From assembly GCF_039555325.1 (NCBI RefSeq), contig NZ_CP154608.1:992001-1056000 (forward strand): a DNA stretch of 64,000 nt. The letters run 5' to 3'. The notes beneath the pieces are model-generated. The model was given only the letters and a program-made list of their open reading frames with translations. It made no database searches and was not told the DNA's origin. Made by a program: the position numbers and the translations under genes. Below are positions 34,967-42,345 of the stretch, piece by piece. This DNA comes from Sphingomicrobium sp. XHP0239 (GTDB lineage: Bacteria > Pseudomonadota > Alphaproteobacteria > Sphingomonadales > Sphingomonadaceae). Position 1 is the stretch's first letter; each line of letters starts with the position of its first letter.

Positions 34967-35262
34967 CGATCTTCTCTACCATCGGCGACAAGCTGCGCCA
35001 GCGCTGGGCCGAACTGTCCTTGAATTCGATGCGGCTCGGCCTCGGCGCTGTGGTGCTGCTGCTCTACGTCTTTCTCGATGCGGGCGCGCTCTTGCAGCTG
35101 GCCCTGTTCCTGATCGAAAACCCGGCGGCACAGAAGGTGGGCGGACTGGCGGCGTCGATCGGGACTTACGAGGTCATTCGCTGGGCCCGCTTCTCCCGTC
35201 AGCAAAAGGTGACGGTGCAGGCCGACGGCCGCGTGATCCGCGCCGAGGGTGTCGAGCTGTGA
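34963..35262 (+). CDS. Holin-like small membrane protein
   Basis: 99 residues from MTIFSTIGDKLRQRWAELSL; starts in an ATGA overlap with the previous gene and overlaps the lysozyme start by 4 bases. Two hydrophobic segments (about residues 22-42, and a weaker one near 45-68) and a basic C-terminus. Position directly before the endolysin makes it a candidate holin or pinholin. Confidence 0.6.
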   Translation: MTIFSTIGDKLRQRWAELSLNSMRLGLGAVVLLLYVFLDAGALLQLALFLIENPAAQKVGGLAASIGTYEVIRWARFSRQQKVTVQADGRVIRAEGVEL

Positions 35263-35768
35263 CCAAGGGCATTCCCGGAACCGCGATCGCCGCGATGTTG
35301 GCGATCGCCACGCCGCAGGTGGCGCAGCACGAAGGGCTGCGGCTCGAGCCCTATCGCGACGTCATCGGCGTCCCGACGGTGTGTTACGGCGAAACTCGGG
35401 TCGAGATGCGGGCCTACAGCAAGGTCGAGTGCGACGCGCTGCTCGCGAAGGCGCTTCGCAACGATTTCGGCCTGCGCGTCGCCAGTTCGGCGCCGGGGAT
35501 ATGGACCCAGCCATATGAATGGGCAGCGCACACCAGCCTAACGTTCAACATCGGCCTCGGCGCCTATCGCAAGTCGAGCGTCCTCCGGCTGTATCGCGAG
35601 GGCAAGCCGGTCGAGGCCTGCCGGTTCATGCGGCGCTACCGGTTTGCGGGCGGGCGCGTGATCCAGGGTCTCGTCAATCGCCGCGAAGGGCATGGCGCGA
35701 CGATCGGGGAATATGAACTGTGCCTGGTCGGGGCGATACCCCGCCAGATTGGGGGAGATCGATCATGA
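35259..35768 (+). CDS. Endolysin, GH24 lysozyme (likely SAR type)
   Basis: 169 residues from a GTG. The E-x8-D-x5-T catalytic triad of T4-type/P21-type lysozymes is exact: Glu25, Asp34 and Thr40. The N-terminus has a weakly hydrophobic, Ala/Gly-rich segment (TAIAAMLAIATPQVA) and no cleavage site, as in signal-anchor-release endolysins exported by Sec and activated on release from the membrane. The longer open frame upstream runs through the preceding genes and was rejected. Hydrolyses peptidoglycan at lysis. Confidence 0.85.
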   Translation: MTKGIPGTAIAAMLAIATPQVAQHEGLRLEPYRDVIGVPTVCYGETRVEMRAYSKVECDALLAKALRNDFGLRVASSAPGIWTQPYEWAAHTSLTFNIGLGAYRKSSVLRLYREGKPVEACRFMRRYRFAGGRVIQGLVNRREGHGATIGEYELCLVGAIPRQIGGDRS

Positions 35769-36124
35769 TACCGCCCGGGTCGCTCTCTATCGCATGGAAT
35801 AGCATCCCGACCGTCGTGAAGTGGATCGCGCTTGCGGTTCTCGTCCTCGGCATCGCCTACTGCATCGGTAAGGCCGCAGGCAAAGACGATATGAAGCGCA
35901 AAAACGCCAAGGCGCAACTTGAGGTCGAGCGCACCGACAGCGCATCGAAGGAAGAGCGCGCGCAAGAGCGTGTCGTCGACCTGTCGCGCAATCGAGATCA
36001 GAAAGAGGAGTTGGACGATGTTCGTGAAGCCAATCCGCCTGGCGACGATCGCCGCCGTGCTCGTGGTTGCGCCATCCTGCGCCAGCAAGGGCGTCACGAC
36101 GATGCCCGCGCCGCCGGCTGCTGA
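35765..36124 (+). CDS. Inner-membrane spanin subunit, Rz-like
   Basis: 119 residues from MIPPGSLSIAWNSIPTVVKW (start overlaps the lysozyme stop). An N-terminal membrane helix (about 17-37) is followed by a long charged periplasmic coiled-coil-like region (KRKNAKAQLEVERTDSASKE). Contains the Rz1-like gene in the +1 frame within and beyond its C-terminal part, the classic nested layout of spanin genes that fuse inner and outer membranes. Confidence 0.75.
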   Translation: MIPPGSLSIAWNSIPTVVKWIALAVLVLGIAYCIGKAAGKDDMKRKNAKAQLEVERTDSASKEERAQERVVDLSRNRDQKEELDDVREANPPGDDRRRARGCAILRQQGRHDDARAAGC

Positions 36125-36332
36125 CCTCGCTGTCGAGCCGGAACCGCCCTATCCGATCCAAGCGATCACCGCGCCGACAGAGGAAGAGCGGCAGGACGCC
36201 GAGGATGCGTGGGATGATGAAGTGCGGGTGTGGGGCGGTCGCGGATGGGCGCAGGTCGCCCGCCTGTGCCGCTGGGCGGTCGACGTGACGCGCTCGACGG
36301 TCCAGTGCCCCGCCTCCAGTCTTGAGGAATAG
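36018..36332 (+). CDS. Outer-membrane spanin lipoprotein, Rz1-like
   Basis: 104 residues from MFVKPIRLATIAAVLVVAPSC, with GAGGAG upstream. A signal peptide ends in a lipobox (VAPSC), then a Pro-rich region (MPAPPAADLAVEPEPPYPIQ), the hallmark of o-spanins. Overlaps Rz by 107 bases in another frame and is longer than a typical Rz1. Confidence 0.75.
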   Translation: MFVKPIRLATIAAVLVVAPSCASKGVTTMPAPPAADLAVEPEPPYPIQAITAPTEEERQDAEDAWDDEVRVWGGRGWAQVARLCRWAVDVTRSTVQCPASSLEE

Positions 36333-36360
36333 GCCGGGACCGTAGCCCCGACCTGTTAGG

Positions 36361-36750
36361 CTATCTCTCCAATTCCCCCAGAAGCCGTTTGACGTCCGCC
36401 TCGATGAAATCGAAGGGCTCCCCCTTCACCGGCAGATAATTGTCGAGTTCGTGGTGCTTAATCGCTTCGATCTTGACCTGAACGGCGGCGACATCGGGCG
36501 CCGGAAAGTTCACGAGCGTTATCGCCGCGTCCGCTGCGGGCTCGTCATAGGTGCGATAGCCGTGGTCGTCGGCCTTCGAACACCGCTCATGGGCCGCGCG
36601 TAGCCGTGGATCATCCTTGTTGCCCCTCGCCTCGCTTTCAGCGCATTCATATTCGTAATTCGCCCGCGCGATCGGACCGAAGTCGTAGTTGCAATCCTGA
36701 AGGGCCCGGAGCAGGCGCCAGCGCTTCTCCAGCGTCGCGAAATCGGTCAT
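36361..36750 (-). CDS. Hypothetical accessory protein A (leftward)
   Basis: 129 residues, downstream partner of the gene at 36747-37325 (4-base overlap). Acidic. Its C-terminal block FPAPDVAAVQVKIEAI, a gap, then FIEADVKRLL resembles the C-terminal block of its neighbour (PAPRPAALLWKLDQLL, then VMADARRFL), which suggests a shared domain. Transcribed against the lytic genes at the far end of the prophage, a typical place for genes expressed in the lysogen. Function unknown. Confidence 0.65.
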   Translation of the reverse strand: MTDFATLEKRWRLLRALQDCNYDFGPIARANYEYECAESEARGNKDDPRLRAAHERCSKADDHGYRTYDEPAADAAITLVNFPAPDVAAVQVKIEAIKHHELDNYLPVKGEPFDFIEADVKRLLGELER

Positions 36751-37325
36751 GCGCCCTCTCCTGACAGGAATCGTCTCGCGTCGGCCATCACTGGAATGAC
36801 AAGGCGTTTATGCCAGGCCGGGATATACTCTCCGTCCTCGCTGTCGATAACGCGCTCAGATAACAGCTGATCCAGCTTCCATAAAAGCGCTGCAGGCCTC
36901 GGTGCCGGACAAATAAGTGCGCGGTCCCGAGCGTCGCCTACCGCCTCACCTACGGCGTCGATCTGCTCATTGATTTCATTCCAGCTCACACTGGCTTCGG
37001 CTTCGCGAAGCGCAGCGCGATATTGACGCACTCCATCGATCTTCGCCTCGAAGGTTTCCATTGTTGCGGGTGCGAACGATAGGGTCGACCATCCCCTTGA
37101 GCGGTACTTTTCGACCTGCTCGTCGAGGTCCATCGCGTGAGTGAGTTGGCGCTTATCGACGAACATGAAGAAACCGAAGTCGATGTAGTCCTCCGGCCTC
37201 GGCGCGGCCTTCTCCAGCTCTTCATTGGCCTGATCCCATTCTGCTGACTTCGCTTCATATGCGAGATCGGCGCGCTCGAATGCCTCGAACGCTTCGTCCC
37301 ATTCGGACGTGTTCTGGTTTTCCAT
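36747..37325 (-). CDS. Hypothetical accessory protein B (leftward)
   Basis: 192 residues. Strongly acidic, helical N-terminal half (WDEAFEAFERADLAYEAKSA, coiled-coil-like). The C-terminal part contains ICPAPRPAALLWKLDQLL and VMADARRFL, similar in layout to the downstream gene. Leads a two-gene leftward operon whose promoter must lie in 37326-37666. Possible lysogenic conversion or defence function, without direct evidence. Confidence 0.65.
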   Translation of the reverse strand: MENQNTSEWDEAFEAFERADLAYEAKSAEWDQANEELEKAAPRPEDYIDFGFFMFVDKRQLTHAMDLDEQVEKYRSRGWSTLSFAPATMETFEAKIDGVRQYRAALREAEASVSWNEINEQIDAVGEAVGDARDRALICPAPRPAALLWKLDQLLSERVIDSEDGEYIPAWHKRLVIPVMADARRFLSGEGA

Positions 37326-37666
37326 TGGTGGTCTCTCACAGTTTGGCTTTCCACAGCCGTGACCGCTTCGGGCGGTCGCCGGGGGTTGGAAACACGCTGT
37401 GAGACGTGTCGGCGGCTTTTAAGCTTGCGCTCTGGACATGACGCACCGCCCCCGGCTATAAGAGCCGAAGTCAGCGCGTCCCGCCAAGGACGCCTGGGCG
37501 AGCCGCCAAGCTCGCTTTCGCAGCAAAACCCACGCCAATGGGCAGAACTGCTATCACAGTCCGGGTTTCCACACCCAGCCGGACTTCTACCCGTCAAATC
37601 GCTGAGATTGCAACTCCCCTTCGGGGGAAACTTGCGTCCGCAATCCGCGCGGTCCAGCATCGTGCG
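37326..37666. other. Divergent intergenic stretch rich in potential RNA structure
   Basis: No convincing ORF in 341 bases between the leftward accessory operon and the rightward exonuclease gene. Nested inverted repeats are visible: TCTCACAG (37334-37341) with CTGTGAGA (37397-37404), TTTCCA with TGGAAA inside, and GACCGC/GCGGTC with a TTCGG loop at the centre, forming one long hairpin. A separate CCCC-TTC-GGGG hairpin lies at 37616-37626. It must hold divergent promoters and could encode a small RNA. The longer upstream frame of the exonuclease through this stretch was rejected. Confidence 0.5.
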
Positions 37667-38290
37667 ATGGAACTGATCCTCGTCATCGCTGCCGTCGCCG
37701 CGCTGTTCTACCTGATGCGCCGATCGGAAAAGCCGAAGCCCGCGCCGCGCGAGCCGAGGCCGCTGGCCGAGGTGTTGCCCGAACGCTTCGTGGTTTACGA
37801 TCTGGAGACGACCGGCCTCAGCCCTGCCAAGCACGAGATCATCGAGATCGGCGCGATCCGCGTCCATCGCGACAGTGACCAGCACGAGACCTTCTCCACG
37901 CTCGTCATGCCGAAAGGACGCATCTCGTCGCGGATCACCGAAATCACAGGCATCAACCGCGCGATGATCAAGAAGGACGGCATGGAGCCTGTTGCGGCGC
38001 TCGTGGCCTTCCGCGAGTTCGTCGGCGACCTCCCGATGGTGGCGTTCAATGCGCCGTTCGACGCGGGCATGCTGGAAGCCGCTTGCGATCGCCACGGTCA
38101 GGATCGCTTCCCGAACGAACACGACTGCGCGCTGGCGCTGTCACGGCGCGTTTGGCCTGGTCGAAAGTCCTATCGCCTCAGCGCCATCTGCGCCGACGCT
38201 GGCATTAGCCTCAACGGCGAACACCGCGCCCTCGCCGACTGCGAGCGGGCGCTGCGGATATACGTCGCCGCGCGACAGCTTGGGGACTGA
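37667..38290 (+). CDS. Membrane-anchored DnaQ-family 3'-5' exonuclease
   Basis: 207 residues from MELILVIAAVAALFYLMRR, an N-terminal membrane anchor followed by a Pro/Lys linker. The exonuclease core has Exo I DLETTG (Asp45, Glu47), Exo II FNAPFD (about 127-132) and Exo III EHRALAD (His186, Asp191), all DEDDh catalytic positions intact. A membrane-tethered DEDDh nuclease as the last gene of a prophage suggests an accessory role, for example degrading incoming DNA or RNA, rather than replication proofreading. The host dnaQ is not in this window. Confidence 0.85.
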   Translation: MELILVIAAVAALFYLMRRSEKPKPAPREPRPLAEVLPERFVVYDLETTGLSPAKHEIIEIGAIRVHRDSDQHETFSTLVMPKGRISSRITEITGINRAMIKKDGMEPVAALVAFREFVGDLPMVAFNAPFDAGMLEAACDRHGQDRFPNEHDCALALSRRVWPGRKSYRLSAICADAGISLNGEHRALADCERALRIYVAARQLGD

Positions 38291-38442
38291 TCCATGCCCG
38301 ATCCATGCCCAGTGGAGTAAATCTCAACGCAAGGGAAATCGCGGAAAACTGCGTAAATCGTCGGGAATGATCGGAAAGGATGGGAAACGGGCTATTCGAG
38401 CGCTGATTACACAGTAATTCGCAGATTTCCGAGATAAATGAT

Positions 38443-38493
38443 TGGTAGCGGAGGAGGGACTCGAACCCCCGACACGCGGATTATGATTCCGCT
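38443..38493 (-). repeat. attR, within the intact tRNA-Met
   Basis: 51 bases identical to attL (8307-8357), covering the 3' end of the tRNA from CCA to part of the anticodon arm. The prophage therefore lies downstream of the tRNA and supplies an unchanged 3' end. The 152 bases from 38291 to 38442 hold no gene and probably contain integrase arm sites. Confidence 0.95.
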
Positions 38494-38519
38494 GCTCTAA
38501 CCAGCTGAGCTACTCCGCC
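38443..38519 (-). tRNA. tRNA-Met (CAT), elongator
   Basis: 77 bases with encoded CCA. Acceptor GGCGGAG pairs with CTCCGCT; D arm AGCTCAGCTGGTTAGAGC; anticodon stem GCGGA/TCCGC with loop ATCATAA, giving CAT; T arm GGGGGTTCGAGTCCC. The sequence resembles elongator Met rather than initiator tRNA. It is the integration target of the prophage. Confidence 0.93.
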
Positions 38520-38682
38520 CCAATTCGGGCGCGCGCGGATCGGCCACGATGGCCGGGCGGCGCGGTTGCGAGCCTATAGTCGGGGCGCCCATCGTCGTCA
38601 ATCGACCTTTCGCCGGGCCGAGGAACCGTGCCGCCCCGCATGTCGTTGCCCTCCCGCAATTGATCAAGAAAGACCTTCAACG

Positions 38683-39096
38683 ATGGAACCCGCAACACCG
38701 CTCGACACGCTCTGCCGTATCATCATCCGCGCTCGCGAGAACGAGGCGCAGGTGACGACGAACTACGATGGTGACGAGGCACCGGAGAACGTCGACGGCG
38801 ACGATGACGACGAAGCCTATTCGGTGCTCGACGACGATATCAACACGAGCGTCGAGGAAGAGCTGATGGGGATCCTCGAGGATCTGGCCGAGGATCAACA
38901 GGCCGAGGTCTATGCCTTCGTGCTCATCGGACGCGGCGATTTCGACGCGACCGACTGGGACGAGGCGATCGAAGCGGCGGGCGAGGAAAGCGACATCGTG
39001 GAATCGCTCATGGAGACCCCGATGCTGGCCTCGATGCTGGAAAGCGGCATGGCGAGCTTCGATCTCGATTGCGACGGCGTCGGCACCATCACCTGA
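38683..39096 (+). CDS. DUF3775 domain protein
   Basis: 137 residues from MEPATPLDTLCRIIIRAREN. Very acidic, with EELMGILEDLAEDQQAEVYA and LIGRGDFDATDWDEAIEAAG, matching the DUF3775 pattern. Function unknown. Start chosen at the family N-terminus; 39 codons of upstream open frame are not family-like. It is the first host gene to the right of tRNA-Met. Confidence 0.8.
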   Translation: MEPATPLDTLCRIIIRARENEAQVTTNYDGDEAPENVDGDDDDEAYSVLDDDINTSVEEELMGILEDLAEDQQAEVYAFVLIGRGDFDATDWDEAIEAAGEESDIVESLMETPMLASMLESGMASFDLDCDGVGTIT

Positions 39097-39102
39097 GCGT
39101 CG

Positions 39103-39621
39103 TCACGCGCGCGCCTTGCCGCGAAACGACCAACTGCCCAGTTCTTCCCACGGCCCGCCAAGATAGCGATTGAGGGTGAGTCCCCTGATCGCAAGCGCCC
39201 GCGGGTCGAACGCGGCTTTCTTCTGATCGTACAGCGCGCGCGCGACGTCCTTGTCGACCTTGTTCTGGATGGTGACATGCGGTCTCCACCCCCCCTGGTC
39301 CTGCGCCGTCAGCATCCCTTCGAACCGTGCCTGGATCGCCGAACGGATCGCCTGCAATTCGTCCGAATGCACGCGATAGGCCACCCCCCGTCCCATGAAC
39401 ATGACCTCGCTCAACCGCGCGGCCGGCGGCGCGAACTCGCTAGCCAGTGTCGCCAGCAGGCGGCCGACCTCGTCCTCGCAACTGGGCGGCAGCGCATGGA
39501 ACATCGTCAGATGGGCCTTGAGGTAGTTGCGCTCCGGCGGGAAATGCTCGGTGCGTTCGGAATTCAGCCACGACAGGTCGTCCTGTCCCAGCGCGGCGGT
39601 GACGATCAGGGCTCCACTCAT
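39103..39621 (-). CDS. 2'-5' RNA ligase / 2H phosphoesterase family protein
   Basis: 172 residues. Two HxT motifs in the right spacing, HLTMFHALPP and HVTIQNKVDK, define the 2H superfamily (RNA 2',3'-cyclic phosphodiesterase or ligase). Convergent with DUF3775, six bases between stops. Confidence 0.85.
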   Translation of the reverse strand: MSGALIVTAALGQDDLSWLNSERTEHFPPERNYLKAHLTMFHALPPSCEDEVGRLLATLASEFAPPAARLSEVMFMGRGVAYRVHSDELQAIRSAIQARFEGMLTAQDQGGWRPHVTIQNKVDKDVARALYDQKKAAFDPRALAIRGLTLNRYLGGPWEELGSWSFRGKARA

Positions 39622-39729
39622 GCACGCCGAACGGGCCGCTCGCCGAAAAGTTCGTCTTCGGGGGATGGGCGTCCCCCCTCCCCCTCGTTATAGGCCGCGC
39701 CCAGAGGATTGTTTCAGGAGAGACTTCGC

Positions 39730-40814
<1,085 letters not shown>

Positions 40815-40830
<16 letters not shown>

Positions 40831-41441
40831 GCCGCGGCTTGCTGTTCGGCGATCGCGAGGGCTCCCAGAACGAGCGCGCGTCGGTCCGACCCCTCGGGCG
40901 CGCGCTCCTCGAGCGAGCGCAGCGCCGGCAGCGCCGCCTCGCCCTCGCCGCTGCGCACCTGCGCTAGCGCCTTGAAGAACAGCGGCCCCTCCGCGTCCCC
41001 GCCCAGTTCGATCGCGCGGTCGAAGGCCAGTTCCGCTGCGGGCGACAAGGTGCCCGCATGGTCGGCCAGCGCATTGGCGTAGAGCGACCAGAGCGCGAAG
41101 TTGCGCGGATTCTCGCGCACGCCGCTCGCGTACAGCTTGGCCGCACTCTCGGTATTGCCGATCCGCGTCCGGCTGTCGGCCAGGATCGCCCATTGCTCGA
41201 CCTGGTTGAAGCGCCCGTAGAAGGCCTCGCGCGCGCCGGTGAGGGCCATCGGCGGTCCCATGTCGGGCCTTTCCGCTACCGGACGGGCGGGCAGGCCGGG
41301 GCGCCCCGCGATCGCATAGCCCGCTCCCCCCAGCAGCATCGCCGCCAGCGATAGGGTCAGCGTCGCGCCGCGAACCTTGGCGAGCCACAATCCTGCCGCC
41401 ACCACGCCGATCAGCAGGATGATGATCAGATAGACGGTCAT
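40815..41441 (-). CDS. TPR-type cytochrome c biogenesis protein (CcmI/CycH-like)
   Basis: 208 residues. Two N-terminal membrane segments (about 3-22 and 29-46), then a periplasmic helical-repeat region (AKLYASGVRENPRNFALWSL, AFDRAIELGGDAEGPLFFKA). In this place it corresponds to the CcmI-type chaperone that presents apocytochrome c to the heme ligase. Overlaps ccmH by 4 bases. Confidence 0.78.
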
Positions 41442-41830
41442 TCGCCTTTACTCCGCCGCACGAACCGCCGCCTCAACAGCCAGGCCGCCAGCGCCAGCAG
41501 CACGAGCGGCGCGGCGAACAGCGGCCAGCTGACCGGATCGCCGGAGACCGGGCGATAGGTCACGACGCTTCCGTACCGATCGACCAGCCACCCGCGTACT
41601 TCGGCGGGTCGTTCGCCCTTGGCAAGGCGCGCCCGGACGAGATGGCGCATGTCACCCGCCATGTCGGCATCGCTCTCGGCGATCGACTGCCCTTCGCACG
41701 TCAGGCAGCGCAATTCCTCCATCAGCTGCACCGCTTCGGCCTCCAGCGCCGGATCGTCGAGCTGGCGGTCCGCATAGTCGGCCGGCGCGGCGGACGTCGC
41801 CGCGGCGAGGAAGAGCGCGGCAAACATCAT
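41438..41830 (-). CDS. ccmH: Cytochrome c maturation protein CcmH (CcmH/CycL family)
   Basis: 130 residues from MMFAALFLAAATSAAPADYA, a signal peptide. The redox motif LRCLTCEGQSI (Cys42, Cys45) and a C-terminal membrane helix are present. Reduces apocytochrome thiols before heme attachment. Start overlaps the ccmG stop (ATGA). Confidence 0.92.
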   Translation of the reverse strand: MMFAALFLAAATSAAPADYADRQLDDPALEAEAVQLMEELRCLTCEGQSIAESDADMAGDMRHLVRARLAKGERPAEVRGWLVDRYGSVVTYRPVSGDPVSWPLFAAPLVLLALAAWLLRRRFVRRSKGE

Positions 41831-42345
41831 CGAAGCGCCTCCACACGCGCGAGGATGTCGGGCAGGTCGTCCGCCTCGATCGGTCCCTGCCAATGCGCCC
41901 GCACCACGCCGTCCGCGTCGATCAGGAACGTTTCGGGCACGCCGGTAGCGCCCAGTTCGAGCATCGCCTGACTGTCGGGATCCGCCCCGATCCGCGCGAA
42001 GGGATCGCCATGCCGGTCGAGAAATCGCTGAACGGCTTCTGGCTCGTCTCGCACCGCGATCCCGTCGATCGGCACACCTTGTCGTGCCAGATCGTCCAGA
42101 TACTCCGCCTCGGCGATACACGGCACGCACCAGCTCCCGAACAGGTTGATCAGATAGGGCTCGTCGCGGCCGATCGGCTCGATCCCCGTCGTCCCGTCGA
42201 CCATCGGTGGCAGCGACAATTCGGGCAGATGTTCGCCGACCAGCTGGCTCGTCACCTGCGATCCTTCGGACGGCGACGCGAGACGCCACCCCGCGAACGC
42301 CAGCAGCGCCAGCGCGATGGCGAGGGGAAGAAGACGGGCTACCAT
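41827..42345 (-). CDS. ccmG: Thioredoxin-like protein CcmG (DsbE)
   Basis: 172 residues from MVARLLPLAIALALLAFAGW. N-terminal membrane anchor, then a periplasmic thioredoxin fold with WCVPC (Cys73, Cys76) and GVPETFLIDADG. Keeps the CcmH/apocytochrome thiols reduced. Overlaps ccmF by 7 bases. Confidence 0.93.
   Translation of the reverse strand: MVARLLPLAIALALLAFAGWRLASPSEGSQVTSQLVGEHLPELSLPPMVDGTTGIEPIGRDEPYLINLFGSWCVPCIAEAEYLDDLARQGVPIDGIAVRDEPEAVQRFLDRHGDPFARIGADPDSQAMLELGATGVPETFLIDADGVVRAHWQGPIEADDLPDILARVEALR

Larger units (their letters stand above)
8307..38493. mobile_element. Prophage (HK97-type capsid, gene-transfer-agent-like tail tip) in tRNA-Met
   Basis: Bounded by 51-bp perfect direct repeats, 8307-8357 and 38443-38493. 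The right copy is the 3' part of an intact tRNA-Met gene and the left copy is a severed duplicate. Inside are a leftward integrase arm and a rightward lytic arm with replication, DNA modification, packaging, head, tail, lysis and accessory genes. No structural module is obviously missing apart from an NlpC/P60 tail peptidase. The siphovirus assignment rests on the tape measure, major tail protein, tail-terminator-like protein and chaperone frameshift with no contractile sheath gene seen. Confidence 0.95.

Noticed and set aside
36333..36360. Terminator between the spanin genes and the leftward accessory operon
   Set aside because: Only a 4-bp CGGG/CCCG stem without a T-run; too weak to call.
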